Source of the DNA: Paracentrotus lividus
Taxonomy: Eukaryota > Echinodermata > Echinoidea > Camarodonta > Echinidae
Direction of reading: 5' to 3'
Assembly: GCA_940671915.1 (NCBI GenBank)
Contig: CALNVZ010002100.1
Location: 16,657,275 to 16,721,274 of the forward strand
Length of the DNA stretch: 64,000 nucleotides
Shown here: positions 52,364 through 63,982 of the stretch, piece after piece
Layout: each line of letters opens with the position of its first letter
How positions within the stretch are numbered: position 1 is the first letter of the stretch
Program-made: the position numbers and the translations under genes
The notes under the pieces: generated by a model
Seen by the model: the letters and a program-made list of their open reading frames with translations, nothing else
Database searches by the model: none
What the model was told of the DNA's origin: nothing

Positions 52364-55142
52364 ATCATCTTCATATATTGAAGAAAAACTTTCATCAGAA
52401 TTTTTCAAATTTAGTCTTCCATGATTTCTAAGACAAGATATCTATAGAAAAGAAAAAAAAGTCCCGTATTCTCTAACAATTCGTAAATTAACCTTAATAT
52501 ATTATAAATTCAATTTTTAGACTTGATTTTGAATTGAGTACTCAACAGTATTTACCCCTCTAATTTTTACGGTGAACAAAGCAACCAACTACTCTTGTCA
52601 TTCCACAAAATGAAAATAGAAGCCTGCTTGTAAGTTTATAAATAACATTTGTGCTATGTATGAACAAGTAGCCTATTTATACTATACATACTTTCATAAC
52701 AATGAAATTATTCATTCCATGTACAGTCCACTCCATTATAACAAGATGCTTGGGACCAAATAGGTTACGTTGTTTAACAAAATCTCATAATACTAATGGA
52801 TCTCGTCAGGGGAAAAAATGCAAGGCACTTGGGGCAATTTCTCCCTGTAAAGCTAAAAAGACCCCCATGAACCAAATTATTACCATTGAAAACATGCACA
52901 CAGGGTAATTTTGCCTAGAAAGGGTTAAAAAGAGCCCCATGGAGAGAAAATTATTCCCCCCCCCCCGATTCTCGTTGTATCCATGCTCTTTGTAATGTGG
53001 GTATACTATAGCTAAAGTTGTAAGGGATAATTTCATTAATTCATTTAATTTTTACTTTGCACACTTTTACTTTTCCACTCACTATTATGTTGTATGAAAT
53101 ATAGATAGCTTGATTAAAAAGAAAGAAAATGCAATTGTAATTTGTTGCTTGTAATAAAGAAACAATATGCAATCAGATTAGTTTATCAAAGTTTTCTTTT
53201 ATTAGACGTACTGTACAAAGTGTGCAATGAATACAGTGTTTATGGAGCTCTGGAAAAGTGTTGCAATAAGAAGAAATAGATTTTTCTGAATAAACAATTA
53301 TGTCCTTATTATGATATTTTACAGCTAAAATGTGGCCTGTCATCTCAAAACCATCAATAAGTTGTCAGTCATATCTTGTGTGTATGTATTTTCTGAAACT
53401 GGAGATTCCAAGCTTTCCCATGAAATAAATATAACAACCACACATCCTCCACATTTGCAAAATAGGTATCATTTGCAATGTCATCCAGTCAGATAAATTT
53501 ACTTTCCCTGTATGCTATTGAGGTTTTCGCAACTTATTGGTAGTTTTGGGCAATCGAGTTACAATTAGTACCTCTATTGCATTCCTCATCCCCCATGATA
53601 GATAACATTGACATGTTTTCCTTTTAAGTTGTTATCCTTATTTAATATTTGGAGGGGAAAAAATCAGGCAGGCATTTAGAAGAAACAACTTCAAGAGGTA
53701 ATATTGCACCAATATACAGGAAAATTTAATATTTTAATTTAATAATTTGCTAGAATCAAAATCATCTCTATTTCTTTTAATCCCATAAAGTTGATACAAA
53801 AATCACTGATAAATACTAAATATAAAAGGCTATACATTATTTATTAAGTTAATGAACAAGAATGAATGGAAGCAAGTCACTTCATGTGTATCAAGGCATT
53901 CAAACCGTAGCTGAAATAGCAGTGCAAAAATAGACAATGGACGGAAATTTGAATTTATGTAAATAGGATCGATCGCAAAGTATTCTGGAAGAGACGCAAG
54001 TTTAAAAGTATATCTCATTCTTATATACATAAATACATAAATATTTACATAGCAATCTGTATAATATAATAGAATTTGTACAAATGTACATTACCCTCTT
54101 TCCATTAAATCAACATTCAAATAACTTACGTTTGATTTTTTCCATTTAAATGTAGCAAGACTAATATAGCAAGCATTAATTATATAAACTAGCTATGTAA
54201 GGAAGAATTTGGAATGGTGATTTTTAAGAATGCTCCACAGAAACTCTATAGAACATTCTTTTACAATTGTTTTCTCAAATCACTGAAAGGAAGATATACA
54301 TACGATGTCAGTAGAAAATATTGTCATAATACAATGTATGTGTAGTGTTATATCCATTTGAATTCACAGAACTTTAAAAGATGTTCACATTGACTAACAC
54401 TTCTCTGATTGATTTACAACACAGAATGAAGCATTAGTGCAATTCATTTATACAGTTTTGGTCGAAATTGGGTCTGTATGAAGGCACCCTAATTGAATAT
54501 GCACCACCATCTTGTGTCACACACTATCACAACAAGAAGTTTTACTATATTTTCCGTTTTGAAAATCAACACAGTCCTTTTCAGCACATGTACCATTAAA
54601 ACTGGAAGTTCTGCAAATCAGATTGATAAGGCAAAGAAAATCAGACATGTTAACGAACCAGTACATGTATAATAAGTTGCTGACATTTTTCTCCTGTTGA
54701 AATAAATACAATTATCAGTTGCACCATTTAAAGCACAGATCCAATCCCTGCCTGTTTGGAAAGGGCTTAAGGCAAAGGATTGATATTATAAGATGTAGCT
54801 ACAAAGAAGTCCATACCATTTTACATGGCCAAAAAACATATCACTCACATATGACATCACACTGCTGACGCAATCATATTCTGTGAAACCTCTCATTGTT
54901 CCTATCCGCAAAAATCACTTGCACCTTTTGAAGCATCGACCCATTTCATACCGTTTTGACTAGAGACATTTTAGCTATTACTAAGTTCCTACAGTGGTTA
55001 CATGGCTGACTCCAGTGCTTCGGCTGTTGTAATTGTATTCTGTGAAACCTTTGCTGGGTCCTAACAATGATCACTTGCACCTTTTAAATCATTAATTGCT
55101 GTTTTGTCAGACATTTCAGCTATCATTGATTTCCTACAGTGG
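51073..55142. other. intergenic region between convergent genes, both 3' UTRs
   Basis: AT-rich, no coding exon found. On the minus side AATAAA (TTTATT on the + strand) occurs at 53840-53845 and could end the minus-strand gene. Repeat-like pieces include 52160-52370, which on the minus strand reads CAGTGGTGAATCCAGGGG and ends at a T-run of over 30 (52331-52362), and 52725-52960 with ACAGTCCACTCCATTATAAC and a C-run. A repeated short unit is seen at 54920-55145, where 'CACTTGCACCTTTT..' and 'CCTACAGTGGTTACATGG' occur twice, at about 54991 and 55131, close to the minus-strand stop codon. Confidence 0.55.
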
Positions 55143-55428
55143 TTACATGGCCGACTCCAGCGCTTTCTTCTTTGGAGTCACATTGTTCTTGTTAGTCTGG
55201 CCCATGGTTAGGAACTTCTCCCTGTCTGGGTAGTAGAACTCTGTGTGGATGGGGGTAGGGCGGATTGCCGGTGAGGGTTTCCGATGACACTCATTACCAG
55301 GCCTGAGCTTGTTGGTTTCTTTGTAAGGCTTGGGAGGAGAGTTCCTGAATAGATGATTGTCTCTCTCATCTGTTGACAGTGGCTCGATGTGACGTTTGTG
55401 CATGGGACCCCGATCTTTGTGGTAAAGT
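55143..55428 (-). CDS. minus-strand gene, last coding exon
   Basis: Begins with the A that completes an AGA codon and reads LYHKDRGPMHKRHIEPLSTD.., NSPPKPYKETNKLRPGN, RPTPIHTEFYYPDREKF and the Lys-rich end with stop TAA at 55143-55145. Acceptor ATTGACAG. Confidence 0.9.
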
Positions 55429-58400
55429 CTGTCAATTAATAATAAAACAAGGATAACATTTAGAAAACTGAGGGTACTGACTAAATGGTGAACCAAAAGG
55501 TCATGACAGCAAATACACAAATTTCATTAAATCTATGCACTATTGATGCAATGTAGTTTTTAATGTTAGTGTACCTTAGCAAATTTTATTTGTTTTAGAA
55601 TTTGGCTACTATTTTGAATACATGTACATTTTAAATAAAAACGCTTACATATCGAGAGAAGACATTAATATTACCTGTTTTGATGTTATTATATGCATTC
55701 ATATTTTCAATTTGAAACATTATTTTCTCTGATTTGCTTCTACAAACTTAATGATGAAAGATGCAAAAATATTGCCATAATTTTAATTTAAATTGAATTC
55801 ATGAAATAATCTAATTTTCAAAATTGTGAGTGGTAACTGATGATATGAAGACCATGGCCAGTATTCTTGAAGGATGACTAATGTTACTGGGCCTACTAAA
55901 GGCATCACCCTATTGTTCAAGACAATAGCAAGGCCCACTAAATACGTATTAGTAGGCCTACTAACTTTAGTCATCCTTCAACAATATTGGCCAATGATTA
56001 TTACCTGAAGTCATATCCTTTGAGTTCTTCAAACTTGGCATGCTCCATGTCTCTGATTGGTATCCTATTACTGGACAGTGCTAAGCTGGCATGTGGGAAG
56101 GCACCAGGCATGAAGTTAGGTCTCTCTCCCAGCATTGAAGCCCTATCGTCATTCACTTCCGGGATGGGTAGCCCCGCTTCCCTGGCTGCCATATCCACCG
56201 ACGGATTCATCACCACCGACAGAGCCGGCATGTCCTGGAAGTTCTCTTGGCGCAGAGACAGCTTCTCCGCCTCGTCCTTGAGTAGTCCACGGAGACGATC
56301 GATCTGGTTGCTGGACTTGAATCCCGCCGCCGTCATCTCCGTCTCGGGGGCCACTCGGTGGAAGCGCATCTGGGTGTCGTACACCTTGACCTTTGACCTC
56401 CAGACGTCTTGTTCGGTGTTCTTGGCGTCTTGTTTCTCTGCTTTGAGGGTGTCACCGGCGAGGTGGATGGTGATCGGTGGGACTGGCTGGAAGCCACCAG
56501 GGAGAGGTTTCCGCCACAGGTTCATATCCTGGTCCCGTTCTGTCCACTCGTAGCGGCTGCGATACTCTAGGGTAGGCTTCAGGACGTTGGCGTGTAGAAT
56601 GTTCTCAGTCCATGGCTGTAAATGAAGGAATTTCATGGTGAGACAAGGAACCGAAGTAAGATCTTCATTGTATTTACATCTAACAAATCACATGCCTACA
56701 GCTTAATTGACTGATCATATTCCATTTTACTGCTAGACAGCATATTAAATACTTGCAGGTATTAAAGTAACTAAGAAGACCTATGCCTTGCACTCATATC
56801 GAAGTAATGTGGTAATGAAGATTAATAATAATAACAATACACAAACTAGATGAAAAAATAGCTCTGAGAATATATTAGAACAAAAATTATGACAATCAAT
56901 CAAATAAAAGTTCTTTCCACAAAGATTTGAATGTTCCAATTTTGTCAGCAAGCCTTATACTGTCTTGGAAATAATTCTACAAGTTTGAATGGCAGCATAC
57001 TCAAAGCTACGTGTACAATAATGCCTAACTGAAGAACAAATTGACTTCGATCAAGATTCAAAACCAAGACCTCCTGATTACTAGTCAGGTGTTCTACTGA
57101 CTGAGCTATGGCAAGCCCTTGCATCGATGTCCCCAAAAACACCTAAGCTTTCAATCCTTGAGTGATCATAACCTATAGAACCTGGCATAAACTTGAAGGA
57201 TAGAAATCAACTTGGGGATAAATGCGAGGGATAACAGTGAAGGGTTTTCAAGCTTTTGAAGAAAAAAAAAGCTTGAAGAAAAAAAATTGCTAGAAATTGA
57301 ATTCTACTCACTTCCTTGAGTTCGTCCCTCCTAGCAGGGTCTGGTTTCATGGGATGAATGTTGCTCTCCATCAAATCTGGGATACCTGGATAGACAAAGC
57401 CATCTTCCGTCTGCCACTTGCCCTTTGACCTCTGTTCCTCCGCCTTCTCCACAGCCTCCACGTTGACGGGGACAACAGAGGCGGAGTTGTAGTCTTTGCA
57501 GTAGGTGAACCGCCTGTCTGGTTCCTGAAGGGTCAAGATATGGATGAGGAATTTGAATAAACAGTCCATTCCATTTTTATTATTATTATCAAGAAAATAA
57601 ATAAACAATTCTACCCATTACCCTAAACACATTGGCCCATATTCTGATAGCCTGGTTTAGCTTAACCCAGGGTTAAGGGTAGTTTAACTCTAGTCTAACT
57701 CCTCAATTTAACCCTGGGTTAAATTTTCATATTCTGATAGCAAAGTTTAGCTTAACCCAGGGTTAAGTATGGTAATAAATCCTCTAAAATTTAAACTACC
57801 CCAGGGGGTAGTTTAAGCCTGGTTTAATTTTTGGGCATCATCGTTACTACAGCCATTTGCACCTTAAAAACAACACAATTAAAGTTAACTTTTGTGATAA
57901 CGGGGCGGGGGAGGATTATAAAAACAATTTAAAAATGAAAAATAATCCAGACTGATTAATCTGTCATGATAAAATACGTCCAATCCTCAATAATAAATGG
58001 ATGCATTACCTGACAAAAATAAAGTAAAAAATCAATCAATCAACCAAACCTGCCCCGCCCCTTGACCAGCGCGGTGCACACGATTGGCAAGGCGCGTATT
58101 GCATTGTTGCATGAGGTGCGTTGCACTGCTGCGCGACCCTAACCTGGGAGCGCAGCTCGAGATGAGCTCTACTGAGCATGCGTGATGTGTTTAACCCAGG
58201 GTTAATGGAAATCTTGGGTTTTGTTAAACGGGGCTATCAGAATACCAATAGGACTTAAACCAGAGGTGTGGGTTAGGTGTGGATTAGTTAACCTAGGGTT
58301 AACTTTAGCCCAGGGTTAACTTTTACTGCTATCAGAATATGGGCCATTGTTTGCAGATTTTTCAAATTGAGACTGGAAAATTGTATCCGTTCTCGTTACA

Positions 58401-60796
58401 ACCGAGGTGGACTACTATAAGCATTTATGTGGCAGCAAGTATTTTGAATTCCATATCTAGGCATGCACATAAATGTATTCTAAATGAATGCCATATGTTT
58501 TCTCACATGCTAATTCAATAATAAAAGAAGAAAAGTTTTCAATCAGGATTTCAAACTTCTAAGAATGTTGTTTTCCACAAATCTGTAGTTGATTCAATGA
58601 AAAATAAATAAAATAATAAAAAATATTTCAGTAACAGGGATTACTCTCTTAGTAACAAATACAATAGGTTATTCTTCAAAAGACATTCTTATAAATACTT
58701 ACCTTAGCCAGTTCTTGTCTGAGTAACTCCTTTGCCTGTTCAGTTGCATTAAGTGTCTGTGTGCTGTAATTGTGAGCCACTCCGTTGACTGGCTCAATAC
58801 GTATTGTACGCGGTTTAACCTTCTTGGCTGTATTCTCTTCACTAATTTGGTTCACATGATTCTAAACATAACAGAGAGAAGTAGTTTCACTGAGGAATTG
58901 ATAATCAGTAGGAGCATTTTCTTTATTGTTTGAAAGAACGATGCAGCCATACATGTATAACAAACATCCATTTCCAATAAGTTACAAATATAACAGAGTA
59001 AATGATAAAAAAGGCAGGTTTTCTGCATAGGAAAGCATTGATAACTCTCCTTCTAAATTGATATTTAACATACTTATACTTTAGTAAACTTCAAGTATTT
59101 GGTATCATTGGAAAGCTTGGAATCTCTAGTTTCAGAAAACATGTAAACCCCAGATATGCATTTTGGCGACTTATTGATGGTTTTAAACCAGAGGGTCACA
59201 TATATGAGGTGCGTACAAGAAAAGCACAACTTACAATGTTCTTTTGGATGAAGTCATGCATGGGACCCATGAGGTCCAACTGTTCCTTGTACATGATGTA
59301 GTCTGGATTGTAGATCTCTAGAGGGGTCCAGATCTTCCTCGGGCGGAGACGGGGCAAGACTTGGGAGGAGGAGTGAGATCGGAGGGCATCCTCACTCAGG
59401 TAGATGGGCTCATCACGCTCTTTCAAATCTATTGAGAGGTACAAGGTGTGTCAATAATTGTTAAAAGAACAATGTATAGGAAAGCAGTCGAGTGATGAAT
59501 TCAATGTAACTTCTCCTTTTTTTTTGCAATACATTATATTTTGCATCCAAAAAGTAATGAATGATTATTAATATAATGAAGTATATCTGGAGACAAGAAA
59601 TCAACATCTCTCTAAGGGTTATTTTTATTAAAATCTTTAAAAAAAAATTTTTTTTAATTATTTTTGATTTTTTTTTATTGATTTTTGATTGATTGATTTT
59701 TTTTTATTGATTTTTTATTTATTTATTTTTTTTTTTTTTTGGGGGGGGGGGGGTAATTGTGTTACTTCTTTTAACCACTTGGCTGTGGACCACGTAATAT
59801 TACGTGCTTGGCGTTTGTACACTGTGCACGGACTACGTAATATTAAGTGATCATGCCATTGTCTGAGCTTTGTCTGTCTGACCAGCATGGCGCTGGTGAT
59901 ACCCATACTGTACAATAAGCACCATGCAGCAGTCAAGTTGTTAAATGGATATTGGAAAACATAGTTTTACCTTCGTTTGTATATGATTTTTTTTTAATGG
60001 ACAATTATTTATTTCAAGTTTATACTATGTTTCACATTTATGTTATAGAATTGTTATGAAATAACTCACCATCAAAATCTGCTGTTGTGAGAGGTACACC
60101 AAACTCTCGACTCAATGAGACAATGGATTCAGCCGATGGATACAGATCATTCTTGTTGACATTCCTCAGCTTCTCCTGACCTACCAGCTATAATGTGACA
60201 ATAGATAAATTGTGAGGGTGCACATGCCTCAGAGTAACAGTGTTGTACGTCTGACTCACTTTTGTACACCCTGACCCACATGCTGTTCCTATTCCTTTCT
60301 ATGATTCTCTTTTTGAATGATGTATACGTCTTCTCAAAATGCCACATATTTGTACTTTTTATGAATGGTCGCTTAAATTATAATAATAACAATAATAATA
60401 ATAATCATAAAAAGAAAAGTAGTAACAATAATAAACATTCATGTAGCACTCATGGTCTTTCTTGGGTTTAAAAGAGAGTTTTGAGTTTTAACAGACTTAA
60501 TTTTTACTTCCAGCAAGTTCTCATAGGCTTGACTTTTAGTTAGTTGGTCCCGGGTCAAACGATTGATTTCTAAGGAAGCGTTTCAATGTGTATAGGTAAG
60601 TGACCAAATGAAACTACAGCTCTCTCTGAGGGATATAGTATTGGAGATAAATACCTTACCAAAGGGTAGTAGTGCATTGACTTTGTTGCGAACAAGGCCA
60701 TCTCACTATTACACAACATCTGTTCAACTGAGTGACCTATCATGCCTCCTCAATCAATCTACAACATGCTAACAATTTCAAAATCAAAATTTTAGT

Positions 60797-60834
<38 letters not shown>

Positions 60835-63800
60835 GGGGGGGGGGGGGGGGTGATTTGCAATTCCAATACTGGAGCTCAAGTTTTGCTTTAATGTTCTTAC
60901 CTGATCAAGTTTAATCAATGCTTCAAAGCAAGGTCTTGGAACCATGTCCCGGACATAGAGAAGAGGCTGTTTGACAATCACTGACAGGGGTTCATGAAGC
61001 TTGATGCGACACAGGTCAACATCGAGGGCAGCATACTTCCTCTCACTGAACATCATATCAGAATTGTACAGGGCTTCAAAGATTACACCAGCTGTAAAAA
61101 CCAAGATGTAATCTAATTTAATAAAGTCAAACCTTATCAGATGTTTCCCTGAAAAAAAAAAAAAATGTCAAGGTTTTGAAATAAAAATAAAAAGATCTTT
61201 AATATGACACTGTATGATAAATGCCAACAACGTCAAATATCTTTCATTAGTCCAACCACTTTCATGATAAATCATATGTGTTTATGAGTACATAATGACC
61301 ATACTGGCGCAACATGAGATATAATTTCAGTGTACAATCATTACACCAATTTTTTTCGTAGACTCTAAGAACAAGAGTCATTTGTGGACAAAGGTTTTTC
61401 TCAGATTCAGGGGATTCAAGAATTCAAACATCCTTAAAAAGTTTGAGATCCAAGCCTTTTTTAACACTTTTGATTTTTGATTTTGATTTGATTTGATTTT
61501 ATTTCTGCGTTCAAATAATACAATATAAATACATATCTTTATAAACATCAATAATACATAGAATATGGATAACAGAGTAAATTGTAAAATCAATGCATAA
61601 AATATAACAAAAGTGATAATTTTCATTACAAAGAGTGATAATAAATAGAACGCAGGAGACCGCCATCATGAGCGGTAAGGCTTGAAATGGATGGCGGCCT
61701 CGTAAAAGAAATTCCGTGATCTCATAATGCTAAACCAGTGGGTGCAGTGCAAGTGCAAGTGCGAATGCAGCAGACAGCAATATAATGATTTACCATGAGT
61801 ATATGTTAAACTATATATGAGTATCAGATGAATAAGATTCTATGAAACTACTTTTCAGTGTCGCTTTTAGGGAATGAATAGATGAACAGGATTTGATATT
61901 GTCAGGAAAACTATTCCATGTATCTGGACCGTGGTGTCGAATTGATTTATGGGTAATTAGCAATTTGGGGTTTGTAAGATGGAAATTTCCAGATATGCGA
62001 GTCGGATAAGAATGGACAGAGCTATTGAATGTAAACATGTTATCAAAAGATGGTGGAAGTCACCCTCGTTTGATTCACTGATTACAACTGTCTTTTCTAT
62101 TCGATCTGTCTTTTCTATTCGATTGACACATAAATTTGGCACTCATTTGAACTCACTTGTTTAAAATTAATCTTCATTTTTGCACCTCCATATAAAATTT
62201 CTAGATAGATGGCACCATACAATTATTGACTATTATGATTAATATTTCAAATTCAAAATTACCTTGTTTCTGTGCTCTAGGTAGATTGGACCAGAGCTTG
62301 TTGATTGCATGATCCCTTAGTCCCTCTAATACAAAAATATGTTTTTCTCCATCAAGTATCTGAAAGCCAGTCACAATATCCAGGTCTGAACTCTTCTGTT
62401 GCGCTCTGCAAATTATCAATGGAAATAAAAATTCAAGATACGGACAAATTGATCATCATTGTGTCTCTATTGAATATACATGCAATATTGTAATATACTT
62501 AGCAATTTAAGTTGTTAAGCGCAGAAACTTTATTACATATTCATAAATTCTACTATCCTGCAGACAACATAAAGCCATAGATTGCTTAGACCTAAAAGTA
62601 TTATATTTATTATACCTGAAAGTATTCAATTGCTTTCTTCACAGTCTGGTATTAAAATTAAAGGGGGAAAAAAAATCAGTACTTGTATTTCTATTAGTGA
62701 TACTTCAACTTGGACATGGTTTGGATAGCAAACATACAATTCATCATTAAATCAAGAAAACCAAGAAATTACTTTCAACAGAGGGCCAGAGATGCAAGAA
62801 TCTCTCTTAAGTTGATGACGATTTTAAATTATCACACGTTTCAATAAGATGTCAGTAAAGTTGTACTCTTGAAATTTTCCGGGAAATGTTGCCCTTAGGT
62901 GGTATTCTGGGAAACTGTCTTATTTTTTGTCATATCTCAATGAGATAAGATACCGCTATGGTTGTCATATTATTCTGAGGACTGCCTTTTCCCTGTCTTC
63001 CCCTGTCTAAGCACTGGCCAATCTTTCCACAGATGCACCAATCAAAATCACTGTTAATTCCTAAAGAGATAATAAAAAAGTTATGACAAAAGATAAGAGA
63101 GTCTTCAGAATACTGATTTTGATTTTGTCAAATCTCTGAGAAAAGATATTGAGAGACAGTTTTAAGAATCCCGCCCAATGATTTATCACTTACATTGAGA
63201 GCTTATAGGTTGATATGGCTGCCTCTATGATATGATCAGGTAGGTGGGCTAGATCCAAGGCATTGGCATTGATAGCTGTTACTAGTCTTAGAAGCTGATG
63301 AAGGAACTTGGTGTTCTTGTAGCCAAAGACGTAGATGATGCGTGAGAATGGGCACTGAGGGAAAAAAAAGAGAAAGGAGGGACTTGTTTAAGTTCTTTAC
63401 ATTCAAATCTGTTCTCAGAACTTTTTGTTGATAAAGGCCAAATTTCCTTTTTGTAACTTGTCCTAACTCTGTCCATGGTCACCTTTTGTCACCAAAGAGC
63501 ACTGTTGATAATTTTATTAATCCCCCCTCCTTTCAGGGGCAACAAATCTCCTAGAACAAGAGGAGACATATTCTAACACTTTTTTTTTCAATGCAGAGCC
63601 CTCATTTTCTATATGTGGTTGGAAAGTTCTCAAAGTATTCTTTGAGTAATAATTTTTTAAACGATACAACAATGCTCATTCTGGGGTAATAAGTGCCTAG
63701 CTGGTCAGGAATCCCTACCTGTAAAGACTACTATTCGGCCTTGCGATACTTGGTCAAAATATATAACGGTTTTTATATTCTTCTATACTGGAGACACAAA

Positions 63801-63982
63801 AATATATTGATTGTACACTCAAAAATTGTTCTGGCTTTGAACGATGCTAACCTCTGCTGGAGTCTCCATTCCTGGTTTCGACTGCACTTCCTGTGGGGTC
63901 GTGATGGCATGTGCGACCTCGAGCCTGACCTTTAACCTTGCTCCTGAATCAATGTAATGACCAACAGGCAATGGCTCATCCT
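55143..63982 (-). CDS. conserved multi-exon gene, 3' part; possibly KIAA1257/CFAP92-like ciliary protein
   Basis: Ten exons on the minus strand join in phase without error: 63852-63982, 63194-63354, 62263-62405, 60901-61091, 60070-60187, 59235-59428, 58703-58861, 57312-57524, 56005-56615, 55143-55428 (734 residues plus TAA stop). The N-terminal part has globular alpha/beta character (SRIIYVFGYKNTKFLHQLL, VTGFQILDGEKHIFVLEGL). The rest is basic, rich in Pro, Arg and Trp, with many short charged turns (WTERDQDMNLWRKPLPGGFQ), and ends LTMGQTNKN..KKKALESAM. Such composition is common in axonemal and microtubule-inner proteins. I associate the 'ILDGEKHIFVLEG' region with KIAA1257/CFAP92, but from memory only. 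The 5' end lies outside the window. Existence of the gene is firm; the name is not. Confidence 0.85.
55854..55993. mobile_element. palindromic MITE next to a splice donor
   Basis: The left arm TGGCCAGTATTCTTGAAGGATGACTAA and the complement of the right arm, TGGCCAATATTGTTGAAGGATGACTAA, differ at two bases. The arms extend further through GGCCTACTAA, so nearly all 140 bp form a hairpin. The element ends about ten bases from the GT of the 56005-56615 exon of the minus-strand gene. Confidence 0.88.
56005..56615 (-). CDS. minus-strand gene, large exon (611 nt)
   Basis: Reads PWTENILHANVLKPTLEYRS.., LPGGFQPVPPITIHLAGDTL, RSKVKVYDTQMRFHRVAPET, DRLRGLLKDEAEKLSLRQEN, then GAFPHASLALSSNRIPIRDM and ends YDF plus AG. 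It is higher in GC than its surroundings. It also has an open frame on the + strand at 55987-56553, which is only the shadow of this exon. Confidence 0.92.
56941..57122 (-). mobile_element. tRNA-derived SINE (Thr-like head)
   Basis: On the minus strand: GGGCTTGCCATAGCTCAGTC (A box), anticodon arm CCTGA-CTAGTAA-TCAGG (AGT, Thr-like), B-box-like GGTTTTGAATC, then unrelated body sequence. The acceptor stem is not complementary, so it is not a tRNA gene. It lies in sense orientation in the intron before the 611-nt exon. Confidence 0.75.
57312..58861 (-). CDS. minus-strand gene, exons 58703-58861 and 57312-57524
   Basis: Exon 58703-58861 reads NHVNQISEENTAKKVKPRTI.. to QAKELLRQELAK. Exon 57312-57524 reads EPDRRFTYCKDYNSASVVPV.. 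to RRDELKE. Both are multiples of three with whole-codon borders and standard GT-AG sites. Confidence 0.9.
57634..58345. mobile_element. 712-bp MITE with ATT duplication and iterated TTAACCCAGGGTTAA
   Basis: The ends GGCCCATATTCTGATAGC and its exact complement GCTATCAGAATATGGGCC are flanked by ATT on both sides, a three-base target duplication as in PIF/Harbinger elements. Palindromic TTAACCCAGGGTTAA-like words recur near the ends: about 57662, 57708, 57752, 58191, 58295 and 58311. There is no transposase frame. Confidence 0.88.
59235..60187 (-). CDS. minus-strand gene, exons 60070-60187 and 59235-59428
   Basis: Exon 60070-60187 reads LVGQEKLRNVNKNDLYPSAE.. to TTADFD. Exon 59235-59428 reads LKERDEPIYLSEDALRSHSS.., RPRKIWTPLEIYNPDYIMYK and DLMGPMHDFIQKNI. 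The split codon G|AT closes to Asp. Confidence 0.9.
59640..59753. repeat. T-rich low-complexity tract ending in a G-run
   Basis: Many T-runs with TGATTTTT units, then about 13 T followed by about 13 G. It lies in the intron between 59428 and 60070, directly before the small MITE at 59770. Confidence 0.9.
59770..59944. mobile_element. short MITE with TTTAACCACTTGGCTG ends and CGTAATATTACG words
   Basis: The left end TTTAACCACTTGGCTG and the inverted right end TTTAACAACTTGACTG match with two differences. Inside, ACGTAATATTACGT and ACGTAATATTAAGT occur about 50 bp apart. Confidence 0.6.
60365..60435. repeat. (AAT)/(AAC) microsatellite
   Basis: Imperfect AAT and AAC units in an intron of the minus-strand gene. 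Confidence 0.85.
60798..60850. repeat. T-run of about 36 followed by G-run of about 16
   Basis: An uninterrupted T tract changes to G without a spacer, about 50 bases from the GT of exon 60901-61091. Confidence 0.93.
60901..61091 (-). CDS. minus-strand gene, exon
   Basis: Reads GVIFEALYNSDMMFSERKYA.., DVDLCRIKLHEPLSVIVKQP, YVRDMVPRPCFEALIKLDQ. Starts in a split Ala codon (G|CT) and ends on a codon boundary. Confidence 0.92.
61444..62060 (-). mobile_element. LINE 3' fragment (reverse-transcriptase C-terminus and tail)
   Basis: The minus strand encodes FTFNSSVHSYPTRISGNFHL, LLITHKSIRHHGPDTWNSFP and SIHSLKATLKSSFIESY. The pattern 'HSY.TR..NFH...KSIR.HGP..WNS.P..IK...S...FK..LK' is typical of the ORF2 C-terminus of non-LTR elements. 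An AATCAAAATCAAA-type tail follows at 61470-61505. Upstream parts are lost. It lies in sense in an intron of the minus-strand gene. Confidence 0.8.
62263..63982 (-). CDS. minus-strand gene, three upstream exons in the window
   Basis: Exon 63852-63982: DEPLPVGHYIDSGARLKVRL.. to GMETPAE. Exon 63194-63354: CPFSRIIYVFGYKNTKFLHQ.., AINANALDLAHLPDHIIEAA. Exon 62263-62405: AQQKSSDLDIVTGFQILDGE.., LRDHAINKLWSNLPRAQKQ. Phases close as AT|A and G|CT. The region reads as a compact alpha/beta domain; further exons must lie beyond 64000. Confidence 0.9.
62898..63175. mobile_element. possible MITE with GGYGGKATTCT ends
   Basis: The left GGTGGTATTCTGGGAAACTG and inverted right GGCGGGATTCTTAAAACTGT share most positions over about 22 bp. 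Inside, TCTCAATGAGATAAGATA and its inverted counterpart are also alike. Non-coding, in an intron. Confidence 0.5.

Noticed and set aside
55987..56553. 188-codon open frame on the + strand
   Set aside because: It lies exactly opposite the 611-nt exon of the minus-strand gene, whose frame joins nine other exons in phase; the + frame has no partner exons.
56945..57142. Minus-strand frame reading LAIAQSVEHLTSNQEVL, or a tRNA-Thr gene
   Set aside because: This reading is the usual chance translation of a tRNA-type SINE. The acceptor stem is not complementary, so it is not a tRNA gene either.
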